A stretch of DNA of 64,000 nt, taken from positions 1,302,001-1,366,000 of the forward strand of contig CP024912.1 in assembly GCA_002813895.1 (NCBI GenBank), in the 5' to 3' direction. The notes beneath the pieces were generated by a model. That model did not search any database. It saw nothing but the letters and a program-made list of their open reading frames with translations, and was not told where the DNA came from. Origin of the DNA: Cyanobacterium sp. HL-69. Its GTDB lineage: Bacteria; Cyanobacteriota; Cyanobacteriia; Cyanobacteriales; Cyanobacteriaceae. This document shows, one piece after another, positions 9,715 through 22,842 of the stretch. A program made the position numbers and the translations under genes. Position 1 is the stretch's first letter, and each line of letters begins with the position of its first letter.

Positions 9715-9772
9715 GGGGGAGGAGTAGTCCCCCGCACTTCCGGGAAAGGCTAGTAATCCACTAGCAGTTTTA
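9715..9772 (+). terminator. Double hairpin between ycf46 and ycf35
   Basis: Two perfect 6-bp stems lie in tandem: GGGGGA/TCCCCC (9715-9733, 7-nt loop) and GCTAGT/ACTAGC (9749-9765, 5-nt loop), the second followed by AGTTTT. The T-tract is short, so this may be a weak terminator or a processing/attenuation site. Confidence 0.4.
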
Positions 9773-9845
9773 ACAAAAGCACTCAAAGTGCATATCTTAT
9801 CACATTTTTAAACAGTTGTCTTTAATCTCTTAGGAGGAAATATCC

Positions 9846-10196
9846 ATGTCTCATTTTAGCACCCTACGCACCAAAATCTCTTCTGCTGAAATTCTCACCA
9901 GCTCTTTGCGGGATCTTGGCATCAACGTAAAAACTGATGCTGATGTACGTGGCTATAATGGCCAACGTCTCCGTGCCGACATTGTAGCCGTATTAGAAGG
10001 CGAGTATGATTTAGGTTGGTCTCGTAATGCTGATGGTAGTTTCGACTTGATTGCAGATCTTTGGGGCGTTGCTAAAAAACACAACCAAACTGAGTTAATT
10101 AACTCTATTAACCAAAAATATGCCGTGAATAAAACCCTTGAAGAGGTTAAACAACGTGGTTTACAGAATGCTAATGTGAAGTTAGTTCTTCAGTAA
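9846..10196 (+). CDS. ycf35: DUF1257 protein Ycf35
   Basis: A 116-residue protein starting M-S-H-F-S-T-L-R-T-K-I, which is the standard beginning of Ycf35/DUF1257 in cyanobacteria and red-algal plastids. Its start is fixed by a strong AGGAGG ribosome-binding site at 9832-9837. The family's biochemical role is unsettled. In many cyanobacteria it is followed by a small DUF2997 gene and a ferredoxin gene; neither is present here, since a terminator and an ABC-transporter gene follow directly. Confidence 0.9.
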   Translation: MSHFSTLRTKISSAEILTSSLRDLGINVKTDADVRGYNGQRLRADIVAVLEGEYDLGWSRNADGSFDLIADLWGVAKKHNQTELINSINQKYAVNKTLEEVKQRGLQNANVKLVLQ

Positions 10197-10238
10197 TCCT
10201 CAACAATTTACCTAATAAAGTGTATTCTCAATCATTTG

Positions 10239-10271
10239 AGCTAGTTGGAATCTATCCAACTGGCTTTTTTT
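10239..10271 (+). terminator. Terminator after ycf35
   Basis: AGCTAGTTGGA and TCCAACTGGCT form an 11-bp hairpin with one mismatch or wobble pair, followed by seven T. It lies upstream of the ATG at 10319 and argues against a longer reading of the ABC ATPase gene. Confidence 0.85.
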
Positions 10272-10318
10272 GTGAGAGCAGGTGCTATGATTGCAATGTT
10301 TATTTTCTCGGATTGATA

Positions 10319-11215
10319 ATGTTGCAAATCAAAAATTTAACTAAGTTTTTCGGCAAAAGAGCGGTTTTACAAGATTTAAACCTCAATATTGAAAAAGGAG
10401 AGATATACGGTTTATTGGGAGCCAATGGTGCGGGAAAAACTACTACGATAAATATTATTTGTGGCTTGTTAAATTATGATGATGGCTTAGTAAACATTAA
10501 TGGTGAAAATTTATCGGTAAGGAGTAAGTATTTGTTAGGGGTTGCTCCCCAAGAAAATTTATTATACCCGAGCCTTAGTTGTGCTGAAAACCTCTCTTTT
10601 TTTGGCAAGATTTATGGCTTAAAAGGTAGTAAGTTAAAATCGGCAATTTATGGCAGTTTACAGGGGGTAAATTTATTAGAAAGAAAGGATAGCCCTGTGG
10701 ATACCCTTAGTGGGGGTATGCAAAGAAGGTTAAATATCGCTGTGGCTTTGATTCATAACCCTAAGTTGTTAATTTTGGATGAGCCGACGACGGGATTAGA
10801 TATTGAGGCAAGGTACGAGGTTTGGCAACTTATTACCAGTTTAAAGGAGCAGGGTATGACTATTCTTTTAACTACTCACTTATTGGATGAAGCTCAAAAA
10901 CTGTGCGATCGCATCGGGATCATCAAAAACGGTGAAATCATTGCGGAGGGAACATTAAAAGAGCTAAGGAAAAAAGTCCCAGCCCAAGAAATTATTATTA
11001 TTAAAACTGATGAGGAAGAAAAAGCCATCCTCAAAGCTCAAGAAAAGGGTTTTGAACATCGTTATTATGGAGGAGATTTAGCTTTTCTATTACCTACCAT
11101 CTTACCTTTGGAAGAATTAATAAAATATTTTGATCACATAAATCTAACTTCTATTACTCGTCAACCTGTCAATCTTGATCATATTTATCTCGAAGTTACT
11201 CAAAATATTGAATAG
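10319..11215 (+). CDS. ABC transporter ATP-binding protein
   Basis: A 298-residue ATPase from the ATG at 10319 (MLQIKNLTKFFG). A longer frame from 10220 would run through the ycf35 terminator and adds no family-like sequence. Visible motifs: Walker A G-A-N-G-A-G-K-T-T, Q-loop P-Q-E-N, signature L-S-G-G-M, Walker B L-L-I-L-D-E-P and a switch His in T-T-H-L-L. The LSGGM signature and C-terminal extension resemble the CcmA/DrrA/NatA-type exporters. No permease gene lies beside it, so the transported substrate is unknown and the membrane partner must be elsewhere. Confidence 0.88.
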   Translation: MLQIKNLTKFFGKRAVLQDLNLNIEKGEIYGLLGANGAGKTTTINIICGLLNYDDGLVNINGENLSVRSKYLLGVAPQENLLYPSLSCAENLSFFGKIYGLKGSKLKSAIYGSLQGVNLLERKDSPVDTLSGGMQRRLNIAVALIHNPKLLILDEPTTGLDIEARYEVWQLITSLKEQGMTILLTTHLLDEAQKLCDRIGIIKNGEIIAEGTLKELRKKVPAQEIIIIKTDEEEKAILKAQEKGFEHRYYGGDLAFLLPTILPLEELIKYFDHINLTSITRQPVNLDHIYLEVTQNIE

Positions 11216-11282
11216 GGATAAAAATCTAGGGGCGATCGCCTTTACTAATAAATAATACAATTAAATTAAAAAGCATCTATTC

Positions 11283-11747
11283 ATGTCATTAACAACCATA
11301 AAACTTCAACCCCTAACTGAACAACATTTATCAGAAGTTATCAAATTAGACCAACTTTGCTTCGGTGGATTGTGGAGTTTAGACGGTTATAAAAAAGAAA
11401 TAGAAAGCCCCAATAGTACCCTATTGATTATTACCACGGATATAAAAAATGAAGAAAGAATAATCGGTTTAGGCTGTTTTTGGGCAATTGTAGAGGAAGC
11501 CCATGTGACCATTTTAGCCATTCATCCTGATTTTCAAAGACAGGGATTAGGCAAAATGTTATTAGAAGAATTACTAAAACAAGCAAAAGAAAAAGGGTTA
11601 GAAAGAGCAACCCTCGAAGTTAGTGAACACAATCAAAGTGCGATCGCACTATATGAAAAATTTGGTTTCGCCCTAGCAGGAAGACGTAAAAAATACTATC
11701 AAGCTACTGGGGCAGATGCCCTAATTTTTTGGAAGAAATTAACCTAA
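11283..11747 (+). CDS. rimI: Ribosomal-protein-alanine N-acetyltransferase RimI
   Basis: A 154-residue GNAT acetyltransferase. The acetyl-CoA-binding stretch R-Q-G-L-G-K-M-L-L is at about residues 97-105, and the late N-Q-S-A-I-A-L-Y-E-K-F-G-F segment is typical of RimI. RimI acetylates the N-terminal Ala of ribosomal protein S18. Here the gene for S18 (rpsR) lies immediately downstream, convergent and only 17 bp away, which fits the assignment. A related GNAT of different specificity cannot be excluded. Confidence 0.8.
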   Translation: MSLTTIKLQPLTEQHLSEVIKLDQLCFGGLWSLDGYKKEIESPNSTLLIITTDIKNEERIIGLGCFWAIVEEAHVTILAIHPDFQRQGLGKMLLEELLKQAKEKGLERATLEVSEHNQSAIALYEKFGFALAGRRKKYYQATGADALIFWKKLT

Positions 11748-11764
11748 CACTTAATACCCACAAA

Positions 11765-11980
11765 CTAACCTTCCACGTTGATAAAGGGTAATAAAGCCAA
11801 CAAACGAGCTTTTTTAACTTCTCTGGTTAATTCTCTTTGTTGATGGGCAGTTAAACCAGTAATACGGCGAGGCAACATTTTGCCTCTTTCAGTTACAAAC
11901 TTGTGTAACAACTCTAAATCTTTATAGTCAATTTCTTGACTGGTGGGAATGGGAGATAGTCTTTTACGAAAATAAGCCAT
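11765..11980 (-). CDS. rpsR: 30S ribosomal protein S18
   Basis: A 71-residue protein with the full S18 pattern: I-D-Y-K-D-x-x-L-L, then the [11 protein letters not shown] core and K-x-A-R-x-L-A-L-L-P-F. S18 binds the platform of the small subunit next to S6. It is downstream of rpmG on the same strand, the usual cyanobacterial and plastid rpmG-rpsR order. Confidence 0.97.
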   Translation of the reverse strand: MAYFRKRLSPIPTSQEIDYKDLELLHKFVTERGKMLPRRITGLTAHQQRELTREVKKARLLALLPFINVEG

Positions 11981-12038
11981 AATCTAATTTTTTAATACTT
12001 ACTATTTACTTATGGAAAATACAAATTCAGAAACTAAA

Positions 12039-12233
12039 TTATTTAATTTCTTTGTGGATAGTGTGCTTGTTGCAGTGAGTACAGAATTTTTTAAGTTCCA
12101 TTCTGCCAGTGGTGTTACGTCTGTTTTTCATAGTGGTGTAACGAGACACACCTTTAGAGCGTTTGTCAGAATTTGTACGACACTCTGTACACTCTATGGT
12201 AATGATAATGCGAACGCCTTTTTTACTTGCCAT
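12039..12233 (-). CDS. rpmG: 50S ribosomal protein L33
   Basis: A 64-residue L33 of the zinc-binding form: paired Cys in C-T-E-C and C-T-H-C, with the core G-V-S-R-Y-T-T-x-K-N-R-R-N-T-x-x-R-x-E-L-K-K. It is the first gene of the rpmG-rpsR pair, 58 bp before rpsR. Confidence 0.96.
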   Translation of the reverse strand: MASKKGVRIIITIECTECRTNSDKRSKGVSRYTTMKNRRNTTGRMELKKFCTHCNKHTIHKEIK

Positions 12234-12453
12234 GGTTTTAGCTGATAGTTACTATAACAGTAATTTTATACACAATCTACTATTATCTTATATACCTGAC
12301 TCTTTTGACAAGGGGGTAAATAATTGACAGTGGATAATCGATAATTGATGATTAGAATTCCCAAGAAGTCGAGATGCTCTACCCTTATAACTCAACTTTT
12401 TCATAAGTCTGTAACTATATAATGGTATGTAACAAAGTCAGTTAAAGTAATCT

Positions 12454-13923
12454 ATGTCACCAACACTCTTGATTTCCAAAGAAATACCTAACCTATCATA
12501 TCAGCCCAAGGGCGATCGCTTCGACATTTCATGGCAGCAACCTCTATCAACCCTTTTAGGAATGGGAAGAGCCGCAGGAGCAGACTTTGTAGAATTTTTC
12601 CTTGAAAAATCAAACTACATCAACTGTTTAGCCGAAGACGATACCATCACCAGTATCACCCCCAGACTAGCCAAAGGGGCAGGGGTAAGAGTATTTAAAG
12701 GAAAAGCAGACTGTTACGTTAGTACCAATGATTTAACCTTCAACGGTTTAAAACAAGCCTTAGAGAAAGCCCTCTCCATCTTAGGATTAACTATTCCCCA
12801 AGGTTCTGCTTTTATTCCCGAAATTAACCTCGAACTATTCCGAGACTATGCCACTCTCAAAAATAAAGATATGTGGTTAAGTCAGTGCAGTAATATGCAG
12901 GAAATGGGGGATGTATTATTAAGTGCTAATCAATTTATTGAAAAAAAAGCATCTAAAGTGCGATCTCGCCGTGCAGCCTACTTCCGAGACTGGCAAGAAG
13001 TATTAGTCGCCTCCACCGATGGCACCTTCGCCCGAGACATCAGACTAACCCAATCCGTCGGCTATAACCTCCTGTGCGCCGACGGACAAAATCGCTCCTC
13101 CATTGGTAAAAGAGACGGAGACACCAGCAACCCCGACTTCCTACGCCAATGGAACTATCAAAATGTAGCAGAGGAAGTAGCCGAATCCGCAGGAAAAATG
13201 CTCTATGCCGACTACGTCGAATCTGGACAATATCCCATCATCATGGCAAACCAATTCGGCGGAGTAATCTTCCATGAAGCCTGTGGACACCTCCTCGAAA
13301 CCACCCAAATCGAAAGAAAAAGTACTCCCTTTATTGACAAAAAAGGAGAAAAAATCGCCCACGAAAATCTCACTGCTTGGGACGAAGGACTATCGGACAA
13401 AGCCTTCGGTACCATCGACATGGATGACGAAGGAATGCCCCCCCAACGCACCCTCCTCATCGAAAACGGCATCCTCAAAAACTTTATCGCAGATAGAGCC
13501 GGTTCCATTCGCACAGGACATCCTCGCACAGGTAGCGGCAGAAGAAGTAACTACAGCTACGCCGCCGCCTCCCGAATGCGCAACACCTACATCGCCCCAG
13601 GAGAATACACCCTAGATAATATCTTCTCCTCCATAGATAAAGGAATTTATTGTAAAAAAATGGGCGGAGGCAGTGTCGGGCCTACTGGAGAATTTAACTT
13701 CGGTGTTGACGAAGCCTACCTCGTAGAAAACGGCAAAATCACCAAACCCCTAAAAGGGGCAACCCTCATCGGAGAAGCCAAAGAAATCATGAAAAAAATC
13801 TCCATGTCATCCCAAGACTTAGCATTAGCAGCAGGATTCTGCGGCTCAGTAAGCGGTAGCATTTATGTCACCGTAGGACAACCCCATATAAAAGTTGACT
13901 CCATCACCGTAGGTGGAAGATAG
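12454..13923 (+). CDS. tldD: Metalloprotease TldD
   Basis: A 489-residue TldD-family protein. The HExxxH metal-binding motif is His274-Glu275-Ala-Cys-Gly-His279, with the typical [11 protein letters not shown] context. The C-terminal part has the S[16 protein letters not shown] segment, [13 protein letters not shown] and Cys in the G-F-C-G-S-V-S-G segment. TldD works with TldE (PmbA) as a heterodimer that degrades unfolded or modified peptides. No tldE is adjacent. The codon use is more C-rich than many neighbours, probably reflecting high conservation rather than transfer. Confidence 0.92.
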   Translation: MSPTLLISKEIPNLSYQPKGDRFDISWQQPLSTLLGMGRAAGADFVEFFLEKSNYINCLAEDDTITSITPRLAKGAGVRVFKGKADCYVSTNDLTFNGLKQALEKALSILGLTIPQGSAFIPEINLELFRDYATLKNKDMWLSQCSNMQEMGDVLLSANQFIEKKASKVRSRRAAYFRDWQEVLVASTDGTFARDIRLTQSVGYNLLCADGQNRSSIGKRDGDTSNPDFLRQWNYQNVAEEVAESAGKMLYADYVESGQYPIIMANQFGGVIFHEACGHLLETTQIERKSTPFIDKKGEKIAHENLTAWDEGLSDKAFGTIDMDDEGMPPQRTLLIENGILKNFIADRAGSIRTGHPRTGSGRRSNYSYAAASRMRNTYIAPGEYTLDNIFSSIDKGIYCKKMGGGSVGPTGEFNFGVDEAYLVENGKITKPLKGATLIGEAKEIMKKISMSSQDLALAAGFCGSVSGSIYVTVGQPHIKVDSITVGGR

Positions 13924-13977
13924 ACTTCAGTTTAAAATATGCGTATAGTATTTACCCCCTTACTAAAGAATAAGAAA

Positions 13978-14015
13978 GGGGGGCTAGGGGGAATGTCCTG
14001 ATAGTTTAGCCCCCC
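13978..14015. repeat. GGGGGGCTA/TAGCCCCCC hairpin repeat
   Basis: A perfect 9-bp inverted repeat, GGGGGGCTA (13978-13986) and TAGCCCCCC (14007-14015), with a 20-nt loop, lies between tldD and the permease gene. A related C-rich/G-rich hairpin with the same CCCCCCAAATCC core is at 55306-55334, so this looks like a dispersed REP-like element. Confidence 0.6.
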
Positions 14016-14057
14016 AAATCCACAAAATTTGAGAAAGTTGCAACTCTTAACGACACC

Positions 14058-14915
14058 ATGAGCCTTAACAAACTAAAAACAAAAATCATCCCATGGTTAT
14101 TCCTTAGCCCGGCCCTAATTCTTCTCACCATCTTTCTCTTTATACCCATTCTTTATCTTATTTACCTCAGCTTTACCAACGGAAGCCTCACCGCCACAAA
14201 ATGGATAGGTCTAAACAATTACAAAAGACTAATAATAGATTCCGATTTTACACAAATTATAATTAACACTATTTACTTTTCCGTCACTAGTATCATTCCC
14301 AGTATCCTCATCCCCTTATTGTTAGCAGTTCTTCTCAACCAAAAAATAATCCTCAGAAGTTTTTTTCGTACCAGCTATTTTATCCCCTCCATAACCTCCC
14401 TTGTTGCCATGGGCTTAGGGTTTCGTTGGCTATTTCAAAACAATGGACCTGTTAATCAACTACTTCAACAAATAAATCTAACCCCTATTCCTTGGCTAAA
14501 TAGTCCCCTTTGGGCAATGCCTGTTGTTATTCTATTTAGTACATGGCGACAAATTGGCTTCAACCTTGTTGTATTTTTAGCAGGATTACAAGCAATTCCC
14601 AAATCTCGCTATGAAGCCGCAGAATTAGACGGAGCAGATTCATGGGCAAAGTTTCTATACATAACCCTGCCCGGTTTAAAACCTACCCTAATTTTTTGTA
14701 GCATCACCACCGCCATATTTACTTTTCGCTCTTTTGAACAAATATACGTAATGACCAATGGGGGGCCTGCCAACAGCACTAATATTCTTGCTTACTACAT
14801 ATACCAAGAAGCATTCCGCCAATTTAACTTCGGTTACGCTGCTGCGGCTACCAGTATCTTATTACTAATAGCTTTTTTTTTGGTGTATATTCAAATCCTC
14901 ATCACCAAAGAATAA
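14058..14915 (+). CDS. ABC transporter permease, sugar type (MalF/UgpA-like)
   Basis: A 285-residue inner-membrane protein with six predicted membrane segments (first at about residues 12-36). The cytoplasmic EAA loop E-A-A-E-L-D-G-A-D-x-W-x-x-F-x-x-I-T-L-P is at about residues 189-207, where the ATPase docks. The L-F-L-x-P-A-L opening and the N-G-G-P-A-N-S-T segment are typical of MalF/UgpA-like permeases for carbohydrates or glycerol phosphate. The partner permease, binding protein and ATPase are not adjacent, as is common in cyanobacteria. The exact sugar is unknown. Confidence 0.85.
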   Translation: MSLNKLKTKIIPWLFLSPALILLTIFLFIPILYLIYLSFTNGSLTATKWIGLNNYKRLIIDSDFTQIIINTIYFSVTSIIPSILIPLLLAVLLNQKIILRSFFRTSYFIPSITSLVAMGLGFRWLFQNNGPVNQLLQQINLTPIPWLNSPLWAMPVVILFSTWRQIGFNLVVFLAGLQAIPKSRYEAAELDGADSWAKFLYITLPGLKPTLIFCSITTAIFTFRSFEQIYVMTNGGPANSTNILAYYIYQEAFRQFNFGYAAAATSILLLIAFFLVYIQILITKE

Positions 14916-15102
14916 TCTCTCATACAAATAACTCCATTTAAAAGAAAGTCAAAACGGAAACCTGTCGCTTGTTGAGAAGGTTAAAACACAAAAGCCAAGA
15001 CAAAAAAGGAGCAATCAAAAGAAAAAAGAAAAAAGATTGAAGGTCAAAAGCCTTATTGTGTAGTGATTGAGACAGAAGATTGAAAAAAGATGGTAGAAAA
15101 AG

Positions 15103-15131
15103 TTGCCATTTTAGAAAAGGTTAGTTATATT
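15103..15131 (+). promoter_or_regulatory. Candidate rRNA operon promoter
   Basis: TTGCCA at 15103-15108 and TATATT at 15126-15131 are separated by 17 bp. Transcription would begin near 15138, leaving a leader of about 217 nt before the 16S gene. The region 14916-15354 contains no gene. Confidence 0.5.
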
Positions 15132-15262
15132 AGTATATGTGCGATTGAGGGCAACACGCCTTCCTGACACACCACGAACCTCGACAATTCAATAGTTTGA
15201 AAGCCATTTTTCAAGTATTACATATATCCTTGTCAAAATAACTTTATTTAAAAAACAAAAGT

Positions 15263-15280
15263 CTTAAACCTCGGTTTAAG
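15263..15280 (+). repeat. Inverted repeat in rRNA leader
   Basis: CTTAAACC and GGTTTAAG form a perfect 8-bp stem with a 2-nt spacer within the leader upstream of 16S. It may be a leader hairpin or a protein-binding palindrome; nothing more can be said. Confidence 0.5.
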
Positions 15281-15354
15281 CATTGCCAAGAAAGAGCAAG
15301 TAAAACTACTTCAAATCAAAAAGGAGTAAATCGCTTTAAAGTGATGGAAACTTT

Positions 15355-16844
<1,490 letters not shown>

Positions 16845-16918
16845 TAAGGGAGACCATGTATAGTGGTCAGCAAGGAATGTGATGAAAAATGGTACTTCAA
16901 ACTAGAGATTGGGTTCAT

Positions 16919-16992
<74 letters not shown>

Positions 16993-16997
16993 TAGGT

Positions 16998-17070
16998 GGG
17001 GGTATAGCTCAGTTGGTAGAGCGCCTGCTTTGCAAGCAGGATGTCAGCGGTTCGAGTCCGCTTATCTCCA
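16998..17070 (+). tRNA. trnA: tRNA-Ala (TGC)
   Basis: A 73-nt cloverleaf with acceptor arms GGGGGTA/TATCTCC (two G-U pairs), D-arm AGCTCAGTTGG, anticodon loop TTTGCAA (anticodon TGC) and T-arm AGCGGTTCGAGTCCGCT. Only five bases separate it from the tRNA-Ile gene. A spacer with the usual antitermination-like region follows before 23S. Confidence 0.96.
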
Positions 17071-17187
17071 GTGAGAAAACTTAGCACTGTTCGATGGAAC
17101 AAATGCTGAGGAAAAAGTCTCAGTAAGAACCTTGAAAACTGCATAGAAAAAAAAGTAAGTAGGAAGTCTGTATTAAACAGATAATTA

Positions 17188-19964
<2,777 letters not shown>

Positions 19965-20023
19965 ATTCCAAACTTACTTATAATTATCTATGCAGTCTTG
20001 AGGGTTTTTTAACCTCATAATCT

Positions 20024-20144
20024 TGGCAGGTGTATCTAGCGTTGTGGAACCACTACGACTCCATCCCGAACTCGTGGGTGAAACACAGCAGCAGCGACGA
20101 TACTACGGGGGTAGCCCCTTGGGACAATAGTTCTATGCCTGCCT
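20024..20144 (+). rRNA. rrf: 5S ribosomal RNA
   Basis: The closing stem GGCAGG/CCTGCC and the conserved GGAACCACTACGACTCCATC and CCCGAACTCG segments identify 5S rRNA, about 120 nt long. It begins about 60 nt after the end of 23S; the ends are approximate. Confidence 0.93.
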
Positions 20145-20159
20145 TAATAATTACAAAAA

Positions 20160-20186
20160 AACCGCTCCATGGCGGCTTTTTTTTTA
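20160..20186 (+). terminator. rRNA operon terminator
   Basis: AACCGC and GCGG(C) pair around CCATGG-like loop sequence and are followed by nine or more T. It lies between the 5S gene and the convergent response-regulator gene. Confidence 0.8.
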
Positions 20187-20193
20187 CTTTTTT

Positions 20194-20886
20194 TTATATC
20201 TCAAATTTATAGCCTACTCCTCTGACAGTAAGAATAAGGTTAGGATTGTTGCAGTCTTTTTCTATTTTTTTACGAATTTGTCCGATGTGAACATCGACAA
20301 CTCGGTTATCTCCGATGGGGTTGTTGTCCCATACATGGGTTACCAAATCTTCCCTACGCCATACTTTTCCAGGATTATTAGCAAGGAAATATAGTAAATC
20401 AAATTCAAGGGTGGTGAGGTTAATTAATTGTTGGTTAACTTTTACTTCTCTGGTTTCGGGGTTAATACTCAAGTTATCAATCGCAATTACATTTTCATGG
20501 GATGATTTAACTATTCTCTGTCTTTTTAAAATAGCTTGTACTCTGAATTCTAATTCTTCTAAATCAAAGGGCTTAGTTATGTAATCATCAGCACCTGTAA
20601 TAAAACCTTTTTTCTTATCTTCCAAATCAGTGCGACTCGTTAACATAAGGACAAAAACATCACTGCTATTTTGCATTTCGGTGCATAAGTTATACCCTAA
20701 AGTATCTGGTAAATTAATATCTAGTATTACTAAATCAGGTTTAAATTCACCAAAAATTTCTATTGCAGTTTTGCCATCATTGGCATATTGAACAACATAG
20801 TCCTTTTTTTGTAGAAAACGACTAACTAGATTACCGATATTGACATCATCATCAACAATCAAAATTTTTGGACAAGTAACACTCAT
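20194..20886 (-). CDS. OmpR-family response regulator
   Basis: A 230-residue two-component regulator. The receiver domain (residues 7-120) has the acidic pair Asp12-Asp13, phospho-acceptor Asp56 in V-I-L-D-I-N-L-P, the T-S-R switch and Lys in T-K-P-F-D. The winged-helix DNA-binding domain (about 130-230) has L-T-x-x-E-F-D-L-L-Y-F-L, V-D-V-H-I-G-Q-I-R-K-K-I-E and V-R-G-V-G-Y-K-F. No histidine kinase gene is adjacent. It resembles the cyanobacterial OmpR-type regulators, but I cannot safely name it as RpaA, RpaB or another member. It converges on the rRNA operon. Confidence 0.9.
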   Translation of the reverse strand: MSVTCPKILIVDDDVNIGNLVSRFLQKKDYVVQYANDGKTAIEIFGEFKPDLVILDINLPDTLGYNLCTEMQNSSDVFVLMLTSRTDLEDKKKGFITGADDYITKPFDLEELEFRVQAILKRQRIVKSSHENVIAIDNLSINPETREVKVNQQLINLTTLEFDLLYFLANNPGKVWRREDLVTHVWDNNPIGDNRVVDVHIGQIRKKIEKDCNNPNLILTVRGVGYKFEI

Positions 20887-21399
20887 TTTATATAGTGATT
20901 ATAGTTAGCTACCGAAAAAGATCTTATTTTTTTGCTTGGCAAATTATAAAAAATAAAAGTTTTATCTAAGAATGATTTTATTAAATTGTACCGTATATTC
21001 ACTGAATATAAAGTTTCAACAGATAATCTTAACTTAAAGCTAAAGTGGAATTCATTTAAATTTTGTTAGAAAAAGCTCAATAAAAATCATTGAGTTATTT
21101 TTATGATAGTTTTTATGAAAACAGAAATGTAAAAATTCAAACTTCAAGTGATTTCAAGAATGTAAACAGAATATAAGTACAGACTTTTGAAAAAGCAACA
21201 AGGAAAAAGGATTAAAAAAATATACGTAAAATACTCTAGCAGAGAGTATTTGATTGATATGGAGGACCCACAAAAACAGCCATTTTTATTAATCAATTAC
21301 GGTTGACCGACATAAAACCGAATGTCAACTGGTTGTTACAAAAATTCATATTGTGTTATAGTTACTAGTATAAGCACAAAACAAGAAATTATAACTTTT
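20887..21399. other. 513-bp AT-rich divergent promoter region
   Basis: There is no credible gene here. The left part must hold the promoter of the response regulator; the right part holds the hli promoter (see the HLR1-like site at 21335-21352). A short open frame starting ATGGAGGACCC near 21259 gives only 15 residues and is not called. Confidence 0.6.
21335..21362 (+). promoter_or_regulatory. HLR1-like site and promoter of hli gene
   Basis: GTTACAAA (21335-21342) matches one half of the RpaB-binding HLR1 element (G/T-TTACA-W-W). After 2 bp comes TTCATATT, a 6-of-8 match to the second half. A -10-like TATAGT follows at about 21357, and the start codon is at 21400. HLR1 elements are known upstream of hli genes in other cyanobacteria. 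Confidence 0.45.
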
Positions 21400-21618
21400 A
21401 TGGATAGTCGCACTAATACATACGTAACAGAAGATCAAGGTCGTTTAAATAACTATGCCGTTGAACCCAAAATGTACGTTGACTCTAGCCAACAATTTGG
21501 CTTCAATAAATATGCTGAGAAATTAAACGGTCGCTTAGCGATGATTGGTTTTATTTCCTTAATCGGTTTTGAACTATTAACTGGTCAAGGTTTGATTGGT
21601 TGGTTAACCAATCTATAG
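21400..21618 (+). CDS. High-light-inducible protein (HLIP)
   Basis: A 72-residue single-helix chlorophyll-binding protein, taken from the ATG at 21400 because the 26 residues before it in the open frame are unlike the family. The diagnostic helix reads F[16 protein letters not shown] (around residues 38-54), with the chlorophyll-ligating E-x-x-N-G-R-x-A-M, and the C-terminal part G-F-E-L-L-T-G-Q-G completes the membrane segment. HLIPs protect photosystem assembly and bind chlorophyll under light stress. The promoter carries an HLR1-like sequence. Confidence 0.92.
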   Translation: MDSRTNTYVTEDQGRLNNYAVEPKMYVDSSQQFGFNKYAEKLNGRLAMIGFISLIGFELLTGQGLIGWLTNL

Positions 21619-21697
21619 AGGTAATTCCTCTTGACCATAGCTTTCTAGTAAGTCGCAATTATACACAATATTTAAACACTACATTAACGAGAATATG

Positions 21698-21728
21698 AGG
21701 AGCTTGAGAGATGCTCCTTATTTTTTTT
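21698..21728 (+). terminator. Terminator after hli
   Basis: AGGAGC (21698-21703) and GCTCCT (21713-21718) form a perfect 6-bp stem with a 9-nt loop, followed by TA and eight T. Confidence 0.8.
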
Positions 21729-22650
21729 AGTTATGGCGATGGTTGTTATCAGAGGGAATCCTCGTACCTGTCCATTGTAGTTTTTCTCTGATAGTTTTGT
21801 AAAAAGAGTGAGATTCTCGCAAGATAATAAAGTTAGCAAAACACTCTGCCATGGTAACAGATATCCATTGCCCGGGCCAAATGGTGGTACTTAGGGCGCC
21901 ATCCATCCACAATTTATTATTCAATTCATAGTCTCCTAATGTCCAGACATTAACCACTGACCCTGCGGGTAATACGAGAGGGCGACTCGAAAGACTTAGA
22001 GGGCAAATGGGGGTAACGGCGATCGCACTCATGGCAGGATGAATAATAGGCCCCATAGCCGAAACCGTGTAACAAGTAGAACCTGTAGGAGTAGAAATAA
22101 TCAAACCATCACCATGGTACTGATCTACTACTTCCCCATCAATTTCCATTTCTAACAGAGAAGTAGGCATTCTATCCAAACAAGCAGGTTTAATACACAT
22201 TTCATTAAGACAATAAAAATCATCACTCACTGCCTCTTGTTGTCCCCGATTCAACTCAAAAACCCGTGCCTTTAGCATCATTCTTCTTTCCACCGCATAC
22301 AAATCTTTGGATAACCTATCCCAGATATGCTCAGTATCTTTAAACAAAGAAAAAGGCTCTGTTAAAAAGCCTAGATGCCCTCCTACATTTACCGCCAACA
22401 TCGGGATGCCTTCTGGGGCGAGGTGTCTTGCTGCCGCTAAAACTGTACCATCTCCCCCTAAAATAATCCCCAAATCAATTTTTCCTGTAGCAGAAGCCAA
22501 AAAAACAGGATAGGGATTATCTTTTACTCCACTAGGGCCAAGTAAAACTTTACAACCTTTTGCTTCTAAATCCTGAGAGCATCTTTCAGCCCATTTTTTA
22601 CTATCTTTATCCCCTGCCTTATACGCAATGATTACTTGTTGTAACTGCAC
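21727..22650 (-). CDS. nadK: NAD kinase
   Basis: A 307-residue ATP-NAD kinase. The G-G-D-G-T motif is at residues 65-69, and the substrate region has N-E-M (N-x-x-C-I-K-P context), Y-H-G-D-G-L-I-I-S-T-P-T-G-S-T and S-R-P-L-V-L-P. It phosphorylates NAD to NADP. Cyanobacteria usually carry two NAD kinases, and this sequence alone does not tell which of the two this is. Its 3' end meets the hli terminator on the opposite strand. Confidence 0.93.
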   Translation of the reverse strand: MQLQQVIIAYKAGDKDSKKWAERCSQDLEAKGCKVLLGPSGVKDNPYPVFLASATGKIDLGIILGGDGTVLAAARHLAPEGIPMLAVNVGGHLGFLTEPFSLFKDTEHIWDRLSKDLYAVERRMMLKARVFELNRGQQEAVSDDFYCLNEMCIKPACLDRMPTSLLEMEIDGEVVDQYHGDGLIISTPTGSTCYTVSAMGPIIHPAMSAIAVTPICPLSLSSRPLVLPAGSVVNVWTLGDYELNNKLWMDGALSTTIWPGQWISVTMAECFANFIILRESHSFYKTIREKLQWTGTRIPSDNNHRHN

Positions 22651-22842
22651 AATTTTTGATTGATCTATTTTTTTTCATTGTACTGATATATGTGAAGATT
22701 AAAAATTCTAGTTGGTGACAAATTTTACAGTTCATGGAAAGCCAATATCTTGTTAAAGTTTCATCATTGAGGATATATTTTTTAAATTTTTACTATGGTG
22801 ATGGAAGACATAGAATAGAAGAAGGACATAAAAATTAAAGTA

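Noticed and set aside
10220-10318. 33-codon extension of the ABC ATPase
   Set aside because: It runs through the ycf35 terminator hairpin; the ATG at 10319 gives a normal ATPase start.
12012-12245. 77-codon plus-strand frame
   Set aside because: It is antisense to rpmG, whose protein sequence is unmistakable.
21259-21306. 15-codon frame before hli
   Set aside because: It is too short, has no homology I recognise and lies in promoter sequence.
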